Assembly (NCBI GenBank): GCA_039654915.1
Contig: CM077593.1
Span: 38,286,501 to 38,350,500 of the forward strand
From: Aquilaria yunnanensis
Lineage: Eukaryota > Streptophyta > Magnoliopsida > Malvales > Thymelaeaceae
Direction of reading: 5' to 3'
DNA: 64,000 nt
Made by a program: the position numbers and the translations under genes. The notes under the pieces were generated by a model. That model saw only the letters and a program-made list of their open reading frames with translations, was not told the origin of the DNA and searched no databases. Of this stretch, positions 12,399-22,777 are shown one piece after another (within the stretch, counting starts at the first letter, position 1; each line of letters begins with the position of its first letter).

Positions 12399-13549
12399 TG
12401 ATGGCCAAAGTGTTATCACACTAACCGCCTATCGACCACAGGAAAGAAGGAGCCAAACACTCGAGGCGTATGGCCTCGGAAAGGACTCCAGAGTGAAGGA
12501 AGTTGTACACTTGAGCCACGCGACCTTGGTCGCACGCCAAAGGCAAACTTTGGGAAACCAGCACGTAGTCTCCTTTGGGAAGACGGCTGAACCTTCTTTG
12601 GGGGAAAAGGCCCAACCACCCTCTACAGGAAAGAGCTCCTCGAAGACGAAAACACCGAAACGCCAGACTGGCTCCGGGAGAAGGCCCCCCACTCAGAAGT
12701 GAGACATCAACCGTAGGCACCCCGATTGTACAGCAAGGGCCATTAAGAGCCATTAAGGCGTCTCTGACACTCCACTCACACACGTCTCAAACACAACTCT
12801 GGCACGTCGTCGCAGTCCAGCGTCCTATCACACAGGGTTATACCCACTATGGCTTGTAGCCCGAGGAGTCTGCAGGCGACTGGGGACCTCTATGCCTAGA
12901 AGTATGAACTTTATCCGACCATACACGTGCCGAAAATGTGTCGTTATCTGAAGGGGTCATCCCCTTCCTTCTCTACAAAAGGAGAGGAGGGGAAAACGAC
13001 CCTAGGGGGAGAGGGAGGAGAAAAACCACCCTAGAGGAGGGAAGAGCCACCCCGGGGGGGGGGGCCTCAGTTCTCCTCCGGAGAGAAAAGGGGACAGAGA
13101 GGCCGAAAAAATGGGGGATGATCTCCTCTCTCCATCTGAATACTCTCCCTCCAGCCCCCAAAAGGATCTACGCCAGGCAAGCATCCTTTGTGTTTATCAT
13201 TACTGCCTATCTTTATCTAAAAGGCACTGACTTGGGCATCGGAGGTTCCCCCCCGGGAAACCACCCCAGGGGCCTCCTAACCCCTACTTTCTGAGTGTTT
13301 CAGCTAGGTTTCCCTGATGGCTCTCCCCTTCGGGCTCTCTCTCACGCCAGAGGTTCTCCCTGTCTCTTGTCATGAGGCTCAGAAGCTACCAGCCGGTACC
13401 CAAGGTGATCCCCCCAGGACACCGGTCCTCCGCGACCCACCAACACCTTCGGGTCCCCCTGCTGCCTTAACCACTGCACACAGTAGAGATGCTGGCTCCG
13501 CCTAACGGGACCGCATCAGATGCCTGACCTCGCCCGAACGTTGGCATCA
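12399..13549 (+). repeat. 5' LTR of element L (1151 bp)
   Basis: Starts TGATGGCCAAAG and ends GTTGGCATCA, two bases before the primer site. It is homologous to the D, E and G LTRs (shared ends and a shared block at 13225-13285) but longer. It contains an 11-G run at 13054-13064 within a G-rich stretch from about 12981. The five bases before it are TGTAC (12394-12398); no matching right-hand duplication was found. Confidence 0.82.
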
Positions 13550-13551
13550 TC

Positions 13552-13568
13552 TGGCGCCGTCTGTGGGA
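13552..13568 (+). other. Primer binding site of element L
   Basis: TGGCGCCGTCTGTGGGA, identical to the site of element D on the opposite strand. The first ten bases match the complement of a plant tRNA-Asp type 3' end; the exact tRNA is not certain. Confidence 0.8.
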
Positions 13569-13569
13569 A

Positions 13570-15688
13570 ACCACTCCTAGGTCACCGTCGTTGAAACTCT
13601 GCGTCCTAAGGACAAACGGACTCCTGAGGTCCCTGTCCGTGCCTGAAAGTCAACCGACACCGAATAACGACAGCAAGAATTTCCCTCGTCTGACGGTGAA
13701 CACCCTCTACTATGGGCTAAGTGACGAAGAAGTCTAGCAAACGAAGGCCGTAGCAAAATCCGGGCTTAGCACCCCTTCATCGGTACCTCGGTAGAGATGA
13801 GAGTTCCAGGCCAATTCGCAGGAACTTGGGAAACGGAAACCAATGAGATGAGTCGTCGGCGGAAAATGTGCTCCCCGCAGTATAATCTACAGGAAAAGTA
13901 GGGTCGGGACAACCCGAACTTCACCGCCGAAAGAGTTCTGCACCCGAGGAAAAAAAAGCTATCTCCTCACCAACGAAGTGAAAACCCATTGCCCCGAAAG
14001 GTCATCTGTGACTGGCGGGCAGAAGGTCCTGACTCAACGTTCCCGGACATACTATCACTGTCCAAAGCGGCTCACCTCCGAGCAACGTCACAAAAGAGAG
14101 TAGAGTATTCGGAAATGACTATCAAAGTGGTGCACCGAACTCAATGAACACTACGTCGCGTGTAGGCCGAGAAAGGCAGCAAGTGCCCAAACGTCGGCAG
14201 ATTACATTGCCAAAATCCCAGGAGCAAGAAAGGCTGAAACCAACAAGAGAGACAGAGTGAGGGTAGATCCTATAAAGAGGAACCTCACGCCAAAAGAGTC
14301 CCGAAAATCCTCATGAAGAGGCAGAGAGTGCGAAGACATTCCGGATGATATTTCTTGACTAAAGAAAGACTATACAGGCAAAGGTACGCAATTCCGTTAT
14401 AAAATTATCTATATCGGTAAAAGGGTGCGGACCATTTGTCCAAAAGATGTGAAAATAGCCAAAGACACACCAGCACCGAAGATTGCCCTCGGAGCAAATA
14501 ACCTCAGAAAGATTTCACTGAGCCGCTCCCAACATCACCCGAAGAAGTGAAGTTCTGTGTGGCAACAAATGACCACTTCACTGAGTGGGGTGAGGCAGGA
14601 TCTCTAGCGGCCATGAAGACAAAAAAAGTTCACAAAAAGTTTGTCCAGAACTATATAATATGCTGATTAGGCATACTGACGGTGATACTGGCCAAGTAAT
14701 GATTTCCAGTCTAAGGGCAAAGGATTCCAAAGAATTCATCATCGACCTTGGAATGAAAAGGCACTTTAGCCCACTAGCTTAGCCCCCGAGCAGTAGACAA
14801 GTAGAGGTAAGCCAAAAAAGGGACCAAGCGACCAACAGAAAAGCAAAGGGAAAGTGGCCAGAAGAGTTTTTTGTTGTACTGAGAAATTGCCAGTACAGAA
14901 GCCACTACCTATTTCAAGTAGTTCGGCCATCATGAAGATGTTTGACAAAAGAGGATGTATCCTCGAGTTGAGAATCAAGCTCAACTTAATTATTAAACAC
15001 AGAGAAGCAGCCGAGCTCGAGAGAAAAGCCTTTTCGGCAAAAGATGGCCATAAGTGCGAAGCTGCATAATAGGCCAAAAAGGAATAAGGAAAAAAGAGAC
15101 CTCGCCCCCGAAGGGCCGAATCTATACCCCGGAAAGCATCCTGTAAGGTACTTCGGTCAAACGAGGAAGGGACTTATTCGGTCCTGGACAAGGTCCAAAA
15201 TGGAGCGTACAAGTTCGGCAACACTGAAGAAGGAAAACTGAAAAAGTACAAGGCACTTGGGCGCCTTAAAGACTTAGAATTTTTAGACAAAGAAATGGCG
15301 CAAGGTAGAGATTTGTCTAAGTACAGAAATTTTTTCCTATATGAAAATGTTTGCCGAACGGAGTTAAGGCATGGACTCCCGAAAGTCCCCTATTCCTACC
15401 AAAGTCAGTTGAGTTATAAACCCAAAAGAGGTGAAGTCTACCAAACATCATCGGTGAAACGAGCAAAGAAGTACCGAAGTCCCTTGACCAAAAATGGTCA
15501 AGACAATTGGGAAAAGTACTGAAGTCCCTTGACCGAAAATGGTCGGGACGATTGGGAAGCAAAAAATGCTCAAAAAGAGTTAGCCACATTCATGAAGGAA
15601 GAATTCATTGAAGAAGGTCCATATACAAAGAGGAGAGTACAAGAAGAAAAGTACAAAGAAGGAGAAAAAGGCAAAGGCCCTAGAGTCT
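13570..15688 (+). pseudogene. Gag/pol remnants of element L
   Basis: A gag N-terminus like that of D can be read right after the primer site (TVVETLRPKDKRTPEVP against VVETRRSKDKG in D). After about 13700 the sequence is full of stops and deletions. At about 14940-15250 an integrase C-terminal segment resembling D is recognisable (around EAAELERKAFS). Protease, reverse transcriptase and RNase H were not found. The last few hundred bases before the antisense gene hold Lys/Glu-rich, repetitive sequence with no recognised function. Confidence 0.6.
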
Positions 15689-17931
15689 CTAACAGAACCC
15701 GGCGTCGTGGGAAGCTCCAGATCCCGAACCCTTCGCCGGCGCCTTCATTCCCGAAGGAGGAGGCAGGTTAAGGAATTCGGATCTTGACCACATCCACTGA
15801 GGTCCCCTGGGAATATCCAGGGCAGCCAGAAATGAAGGATCGATGTCGGGATACTTCTTCAGGAACTGATAACGAGCTAAGCAGAAGCCGTCCTGAAAAG
15901 CAACCTTGGACGTCTGAACGGCTTCATTTCTTTCAACATCTATCTCGTTCGCTTCATGCTCAAGATCAGCAACCTCTTTCTGAAGACCAAAAATCTCCTC
16001 CTCCAGCTCCTCAGTCTTCTTCTCCTTCTCCGAACTCTCCCTCAGCAAGTCGACCTTGGCCCCAAGTTCGGCATTTTCAGCCATTGCCGTGGTCAGGAGG
16101 GCAAACTCCCCTTCTTTTTCCTTTTGAAGGACCTCATTGGCCGAAGTCAAGCTGGCCAGTTTACCACCAAGGTCAAACATCTTCATGGAAAAGTCCTTCA
16201 AGAGCTCCTCATGGCCCTTCAAGAACTCCTCTCGAAGTTTAGCAATCTCCCCCTTGCATATTTGGCTCAACTTGGTGTTCGTTAACACCGAGTTGGCACA
16301 GAAGACTTTGGCCTTCTCCAACTTTCCTTAGGCCGAAGCTCAGACCGAACACTGCTTTGCTGCCCAAGCTCGGAGGTATCCGCTATACCCCAGAAGCTGC
16401 AAAAAGAAAATGTACTTAGCAAAATTCACAAGAAAAAGACAAAAACACTTAGACAAAAAGTGGGAAGGAAAAGTAAAGAGGCTGAAAAGTTACCTGAGCA
16501 GCATGCTCGAAAACTTTTGCAGCAAGGGCATCCTTGGAGGCATACTCCTCAACAACTGCCTTGAAGGATGCCTGAGTAAGCACGCCCCTCGCCATTTGGG
16601 GAGCCATCTCCCAGCAGTCCTCAAAGAACAGATTCATGTCCTCCGTGAAAGACCAGAATGGCTCCCTCGGGACTTTGTCCTGCGGAACATGGGAATCCTG
16701 AAGATCCCACCTTCAGGCGTGCTCAATCTTCCAAGCCAAGGGCGCCACATCCACTGCAAAAAGAAACATCCGTCTAATCAGGTAAAACTTCCTTGATTAT
16801 GAAAAAGTGTTTAGTCTGTGAGTAATTGCAAGAAAAGGATAAACAAACCTGGCGCGACATCGGCACAGTCATCATCAGAGTCACCGACCTTCTCCACATT
16901 GGCAGGAACATGCTTGCCCTTGGCTCTTCGGCGCCTTTCAACTCTGCAGCAACAGGACCATCCGAAGAGCCCAATATATCCGCCGATGTGGTAGGACTCG
17001 AAAGTGCAGGAATGGCCACCTCGGCCAGAACACCCTCGGAGTTTCAGCCTGGGATAAAGTTGTGACCTCGGCTGAAGTCACAATGACATCGGCTACATTA
17101 GCGGAAGTTGCTTTAACTTCAATGACTTTCGGAGTAACCTCTGAGGGGGAAAGAAGGGCGTCCTTCTTGGTCTTCTTGGCGGAAGATGATCCACTCCCAG
17201 AAGCCTTGCGTCTCTTCCTCATTTGTTATCCTCGCCCATCTCTGAAAAAGTGGGAAAAAAATCAGTGGAAGTCCACTCGCGCTTATGCTGAAAAACTTTG
17301 AAAGAAACTTACTTTCAAAAAAGGCTTCAAAAATGACCTCACTCCGAAGGAGCTGCACCAACCAAGAACTCTTCCCCTTGGTAGCAGGAGCTAGCATGCC
17401 GAGATCCATTTTGTGCTCCGTAACCACCCCTAGTTCCTGAAGGACATCCTCGGTCATGAGCTTCCACATGACCGGGAAAGGGTAGGGGGAACATGGAGGA
17501 ACCTCGGCATCCCAGTCGGCAACAGCACGGATTCGTCTGTCAAAGTCCCCAAACCTCACCGCCAACTCAGGAGTTAGTAGTTGCCTAGGGTCAGTGACCT
17601 CCGCCTCTAGCTCTCCCCGAGCCCACTTGGTCGGGACGTGCGACCAGGCCTTCACCACCCTCAGGAAGAAGAACATTCTTTGCCACCCCCGCCAACTATC
17701 TTTGGTAGCGAAGGTGAACATAAATTTCTTCCTCCCAGATCCCCGAGGTAGCATAAAATAAAAGCCACCCTTTGGAACTGAATAGAGCTTGTAGTACTGC
17801 ATGAACAGGATATGATGGGGTTTGACCCCGAAGACCCCGCACATGCAGAGAAAAGCGTTGAAATAGCAAAAAGAATTAGGAGGAATTTTATTCACGGCTA
17901 TGCCATGGAATCAGCAAAAGTCACAAATCAT
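15689..17931 (-). pseudogene. Antisense spliced gene of element L (coiled-coil, gypsy-type transposon domain)
   Basis: Homologous along its length to the antisense genes of D and E. Inferred exons on the minus strand: 17931-17313, 17241-16849, 16753-16494 and 16396-15689, with introns 17312-17242, 16848-16754 and 16493-16397, all GT...AG and at the same places as in D and E. Exon 1 encodes the N-terminal domain (NSFCYFNAFLCMCGVFG..., KFMFTFATKDSWRGWQ). Exon 2 is a basic then Thr/Val-rich linker. Exon 3 has the MNLFFEDCWEM block. Exon 4 is a coiled coil followed by VAFQDGFCLARYQF and the conserved tail. Lesions: a TGA at codon 7, a TGA early in exon 2, and two stops at the start of exon 4. The function is not known; nuclear or RNA/DNA-binding roles would be guesswork. 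It is the best preserved part of L. Confidence 0.82.
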
Positions 17932-18396
17932 CTTCGCGGGAGGAAACTAAAAACTGGCCTTAAGTTGGGCTCAGAAAATGGTAACCTCGTCACCCCGGTT
18001 CAAAAAGCAAAATTGGCCAAGGCGAGGCAACCTTGTGATAGCATAGGAGGGAAGGAAAAATTTGGTCTTCCATTTTTCTAATTTTTCAGGAGTTGTGCAA
18101 CAAGGGTGAGACAAAAAAGGTTGCCAGCTCTCGGGAATACGCATGGTTGGTTGAAAACGATTTCGGAAAGAGAAAAAATGACTTCGGGAAGCCAAAAGAA
18201 AGGCAGAAATTGAAGGGACTCTAGAAGTCAAAACCCACCAAAAGTTTTGCCAAAATCTGGGGTTGAGGACGCCATCGTGAAAGATTATCGAAAATCGCTC
18301 CGCCACTAAAACCGCCGCAAAAGAGAAAAAAGGCTCAGAAAGCAAATGACAACAAAGTAAGAGCAAAGAAACAAATGAAGAGTATGATAGAAGGAG

Positions 18397-18412
18397 GCCT
18401 ATATATAAATCG
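18397..18412 (-). promoter_or_regulatory. TATA box of the antisense gene in element L
   Basis: The minus strand reads GATTTATATATAGGCC about 470 bp upstream of the first usable ATG (17931). A TATA element sits at the equivalent place in D and E, in a leader whose sequence is also partly conserved (CACGTGG-type motif and a GGGCACTTATGG-like stretch upstream). Confidence 0.65.
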
Positions 18413-18539
18413 GGAAAAGGGTAGCCAAAAGGGCGTCATAAATGCTGCGCAAAGTGAAGCCTTGCCATAAGTGCCCTTTGTGCACGAAAAGACGCGCCCG
18501 TCCCAGCAGATGCCTACCACGTGTCACACATACTCCATA

Positions 18540-19255
18540 TCTCTCCACAATTTCAGCCTCCACCAGCAAACAGAAAGCCAGCCCCCTCCTCCACACATAC
18601 TTCATAGCCACCAAACCTTCAAACTTAAAGCTACTTGAAATTAACGGCAAAAGGAAGCAATTGGCAACAAACCAGAGTTATTGCTTGGAAGCAATTGGAA
18701 GCTTAAAATTTGGTGTACCCATCTTGGTAAGGGTTCCCTTGCTTTCATGGATTGATTACTATATTTTCAATCATACATGGAGCTGGGGCTAAGGTTCGAA
18801 GAGAGCCAAGTGCTTGATGAACCAAGCTTAGTGAGCGGAGTGCACTCAGTGAAGGTTTTGGGACCTAGTGTGAAGTGGACAGTAATGACAGCAAATTAAA
18901 GGGTTTCTAGAGCCTAAGGTTTGTATTAGCTACTATTAAAACTCTACTAAGACCAAGATTGTGCTTGAGGAGGGCTGCCAAAGTCATTTACATAAGTTTG
19001 TTGCATGTTTTATGGACTAACCTATGGTTTATGTTGCTGCTGCATTTCAAGTGTTTGTTGGTTGTTAATGGTTGCTGCATTTGGTTCCTATATCTTGTAC
19101 ATATGCGTTGTGGTTTTCTATTTTAGTTTCTTTCATTAAGAGTGCAAGTGTTACCCTTACTAAGTTGCACAATGAAACTTACTCCCCTCAAATCTGCCCA
19201 TTTCAGGTCCAGCAAAAAGTTCACATTCAAACTTGCCCTTGTGGTTTGAGTTTTG
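18540..19255 (+). repeat. LTR-like repeat K3 (partial)
   Basis: Homologous to the second half of repeat K1 (about 61850-62545). Shared landmarks are a GTAAGG splice-donor-like site, the string CATGGAGCTGGGGCTAAG, a GTGCTTGATGAACCAAGCTTAGTGAG stretch, and CTCAAATCTGCCCATTTCAGG near the end. The 5' half seen in K1 and K2 is missing. It directly abuts the leader of the antisense gene of L. No coding potential. Family unknown; probably a diverged chromovirus LTR. Boundaries are approximate. Confidence 0.6.
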
Positions 19256-20915
19256 ATCTAAAATTTCACACACTCAAACTTTCATATGTCGATTTGTGAT
19301 ATGGGAACTTGGTGATTTTAGGAGCGCATTTGGTATTTTTAGTGATGGTACTTTTTGTGCTATGCAGCAGCTATCTAGCATCCTATTTCTGGAGTACATT
19401 GTGTCTAAGGCACTCCTGTAACTTAGGGCACATGTTTAGATGAGTTAAGACCATTATTTAGTGCATGTATGCATTTACATGTAGTGTATATAAAATGACA
19501 CAAGTATGTGAACATTTGAGTAGTGTTTTGACTACGTATATGATGTGGTGCAAAGCAGCCTAAGTGTGAGTGATGGGCTACTTAATTTTAAATCATCTTT
19601 TGGCCATATATTATTGTTAAATGGAGATATATGGGATAGCCATGGAGGGCTTACCCCCTGTGAATGAATTGTTTGCATGGTTTGGAAAATTTGTATGGGC
19701 AAAATGGTCCAAAAGTGGTCATATTTTTTACCCTGCACCTAAAGTTTATTATCTTCCTGTGTACAATGAATCGTGGGATGAAATTTTGACCACGCCTCGA
19801 GCACATCAAGATTTTGAACTAGGATTTATAATTTTTGAAGTTGGAGCCTAGTAGCCAAAGATATGACATTATAAAGTTGGCTAAGTTACTGTTCATTTGG
19901 TTAGAATTTTGCAACTAACTTAAAAAAGCCATAACCTGGTCCATAGGTGGCTTGTTGATGTAACACAAAATTATTTGGCTTGATTAAATACTTTACTTGA
20001 TAATGAAGCAAAGAAAATACGGGGTTACATGGCTAGATTAATGCAATTTTCTCAAAAGAAGTTTCAGGTGCAGTGGCTTGTCACTTACACTTAATAAGAT
20101 TGCCTAATATGTGGTAGCGAAGATTAAGACTTGTGCTAGTGTTTTCCTTCCTTGCTGCCATGGTGTGCATGAAATGTAAATATGTGTATAAGGGTTGGAC
20201 CAATATGCATGCATTTACATAGGGCCCAAGAGGGCCACTTGGGTATGCACACTAAGGGTATTGTTCTAATGGCTACAGCACATACCAACCGTGGGAGTTT
20301 TAAATTCACAATTTTGGTACTATAACTGGGGTACCCCAAAGTGGGTAGCACCATGCTTGAGTTCCAGGGAACATACTAGGTGTACTAAGCTTCCCCATAG
20401 TGCTAAAGGCATTGGCTTGTCTAGGCCACTATGGTAGTAAGCCTCCACCCAACTAGGTGCACTAGACTCCCACTTGGTCTCTCAAGCTAATATGCTCACC
20501 TAGATCACCAAGGTGCTAAGTCTTGCCCATTTAACCTACCAAGGATGCACTAAACTTTCATTTATGCTTCAAGTCACAACTTAGCTAGGCCATAAGTGCG
20601 CTAAGCCTTCGTCCATGGTGCTCCACTATCCAACATTACTTGGTTCACACTATTATGGTAAGATTTGCTATGGTTGCACTTAATTTACTAGGTTCCATAG
20701 AACCCCTCATATGCACTAGGGTTTGTTGTTGGTGTCTTAAGCTCAACCCATCCAACTAGACAACCAATGGTGCTAAACCCCCTTAACCTTTCCTAATGGC
20801 CTTATTGTAGTGCTCTGAGCTCATCCTAGATCACTTTCCTTCATGCTTTGTTTGTTCCCAAGAAAACTTGGTCCATAAACCAGGGCTTTAATGAGTTATA
20901 GGGGATACTAAGGTA
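19256..20915. other. Unclassified non-coding stretch
   Basis: About 1.66 kb of AT-rich sequence between K3 and element D. No reading frame shows a recognisable domain. The last few hundred bases before D probably belong to LTR N, since the bases on both sides of D join into sequence comparable with the middle of LTR B (around 10440-10500). The left limit of N could not be placed. From about 20380 to 20900 CTAAG/GTGCTAA-like words recur irregularly. Confidence 0.5.
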
Positions 20916-20920
20916 CCATT

Positions 20921-21784
20921 TGATGCCCGGGGGCTTCATTGTTGGTAGTCATGGTGACTGATGGAGGGACTCCAGGAGAGGAAGAATGCCTGGTGGCCGG
21001 TTTGCCCAAGGGAGAGTGCCTGAGATGTTCAGAAAAAGTGGGTTAGGAGGTCCCCGGGGTGTTTTTTCGGGGAGGAGCCTCCGACGCCCAAGTCAGTGGT
21101 GCTGAGAGAAGGCAGAGGAAATAGCACTGAGGGGTTCAGTGAACTCGCCTAGTCGTGTTTTCTCAGGGTGAGGAGTCGGGATCTTTGCTAGCCAACCGTT
21201 TGCCAGGGTGTTTTCCCCAGATATTTACAGAGGTGTCCAGCCCGTTCAGATTGTGACACGTGTTCGGTCGGATGTTCTCTGAATGTTTGGGCGTAGAGGA
21301 CAAGTAGCTGGTGGCAGGCTTCGTTGAGCCTTGAGCCGAGATGGGCCATGATGTGATTTTGATGGCGTCGGCGTGTCAGAGTGCCGTTTGAGGCAGCTTG
21401 TGACGTCTGTGGGCGACAAGTCAGAGGCTTCCTTAAATGCTCCTGCCAGACACCCGAGGTCCCTGGGCGAGGTCATCCTCTGGTATGGACGGTGCCATTT
21501 CGGCAAACATGCCCTCAGTTCGGGGGTTCCCAACTTCAGGGAGTTCCGGCTTCGGGGAGATCATGTTCGGCCTGCAATAGCTGGTGCCGCTTTTCCGAAG
21601 GCGATCTGTTTACAACCTCGGGGGGCTAGTAGTATCCTCAAGTTTCCTGGCGTGCCGGGCTCGGAGCTCTTTGGCTATTACCCGAGGTGTATGATCCCAC
21701 CTTTTCTCGGGTAGCGCTAGTTTCTTCTAGCCATTCTTGTGGCAGGGAGTTCGGCCAGATAGAGGCGATAGCCTTTGGCTATCA
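20921..21784 (-). repeat. 3' LTR of element D (864 bp)
   Basis: Plus-strand ends TGATGCCCGG and GGCTATCA. The 5' end of the LTR (right edge on plus) can fold as a 7 bp stem, GATAGCC/GGCTATC with a 3-base loop. The TATA region of this copy carries a substitution (ATATTTACAG) relative to the 5' LTR. Confidence 0.93.
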
Positions 21785-21798
21785 CATGCCCCCCCTTT
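21785..21798 (-). other. Polypurine tract of element D
   Basis: The minus strand reads AAAGGGGGGGCATG directly before the 3' LTR, the position where plus-strand DNA priming starts in LTR retrotransposons. Element E has the weaker equivalent GAGGGGGGCATG at about 33742-33753. Confidence 0.8.
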
Positions 21799-21880
21799 GG
21801 AAAGCTGAAGTGAAGACTTCAGTTTTGCATCTCTTTCCAAGGTTGTTCTGCGGGAGTCTATAGAAAGTAACACCTGTGTC

Positions 21881-22040
21881 GAAGGTACACCTCTTGCCCA
21901 CAGGTATGGGCTGCTCGGCCTTGGCCTATTTTTTGGTGTCTCCGAGGCAAAGCCTGTGCCAAAGATACACCTCTTGCCCGAAGGTACAGGCTGTTCGGCC
22001 ATAGCCCGTCTTTTGGTGTCTTCGAAGCAACCTGCTTCTT
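21881..22040 (+). repeat. Two-unit 80 bp tandem repeat upstream of the antisense gene of D
   Basis: Units 21881-21960 and 21961-22040 align with a constant 80 bp offset (TACACCTCTTGCCC, GGCTGCTCGGCC/GGCTGTTCGGCC, TTTTGGTGTCTCCGA/TTTTGGTGTCTTCGA). It lies between the 3' LTR and the TATA box of the plus-strand gene. Not seen in the corresponding leader of E. Confidence 0.85.
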
Positions 22041-22292
22041 TGCTTTTGCAGGTTCGTGCAGCGTCGCGTCTGATGGCCAAGCGCGTCAGTCTGAGCGACG
22101 CGTCCCAGTTTCTTAGGGATGTCAGAAGACGTGTCCCCTATTTTGATGCGGCGGTTGACACGTGGCACTCTATCATTGGAGGAGAGTCGCGTCGGTTGCA
22201 GAGAGCGCGTCTTTTCAGGCGCAGAGAGCAGTTATGGCAACGGTTCACCTTCAAAGGGCACTTATGATGACGTTTCGGTTACCCACCCTCGG

Positions 22293-22304
22293 CCTATAAA
22301 TAGG
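22293..22304 (+). promoter_or_regulatory. TATA box of the antisense gene in element D
   Basis: CCTATAAATAGG, a strong plant-type TATA element, 474 bp before the ATG at 22778. It follows a GACACGTGGC motif (G-box-like, about 22157-22166) and a TTATGGCAACG stretch also present in E and L. The pyrimidine-rich leader downstream ends in TTTTCTGCAG near 22388, which could be a splice acceptor. Confidence 0.7.
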
Positions 22305-22777
22305 ACATTCCATCATAAGTCCCTTTTGCCTTTGCTACTACCCCTTTCTCTGCTTTCCTCTGTTTTTGCGCTTTCCCTTGTTTTCTGCAGTGGAGCTGTC
22401 TTAACAGAGCTTTTTTCCGGCAACCTTTCACGACGGCGAGCTCAGATTTTGGCAAATCTTTTGGTGGGTTTTTGTTTTCCAGAGTGCTTTGATCCCTCTG
22501 TTCTTTCGAGTTTTTTTTTGGAAACTATTTTCTTGCCTTTTCCGAACTCGTTTTTCTGTCCAAAATGCCTATCCCTGAGAGCTGGTAGCCTCTTTTATCC
22601 CATCCTTGTTGTACTACCGCTAAAAAATTAGAGAGGTGGAAGAAGAAGTTCTTTCTTCCTTCTTACGCCATTACCCGGCTGCCACGACCTGACCACTATG
22701 CTTTTTCAAACCATAGCACTGAGGTTACCATTTTCTGAGCCCAGCTGAAGGCCGGACTTCGGTATCCTCCCCCGAAG

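Larger units (their letters stand above)
12399..18540 (+). mobile_element. Element L: eroded Tat-type retrotransposon (plus strand), no 3' LTR found
   Basis: Order: LTR 12399-13549, primer site 13552-13568, recognisable gag start, heavily deleted pol remnants, then the antisense gene on the minus strand (15689-17931) with its promoter near 18400. The equivalent leader in D continues about 500 bp to the 3' LTR; in L the homology stops near 18530-18545 and LTR-like repeat K3 follows. The element therefore lost its 3' end through insertion or deletion. The pol section between primer site and antisense gene is about 2.1 kb, against more than 5 kb in D. The right boundary is approximate. Confidence 0.75.

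Noticed and set aside
12416..13505. Several overlapping open frames on both strands
   Set aside because: They lie wholly inside the LTR of L, have no domain and are not conserved in the other LTRs.
15784..16285. Plus-strand open frames of 109-152 codons
   Set aside because: Shadows of exon 4 of the antisense gene of L, which is conserved in D and E on the other strand.
19621..19851. A 76-codon open frame in the unclassified stretch
   Set aside because: No recognisable domain or homolog in the window, and AT-rich context; too weak to call a gene.
18397..20920. 3' LTR of element L
   Set aside because: No sequence resembling the 1151 bp LTR or a TGTAC duplication in context was found; K3 and unclassified sequence occupy the place.
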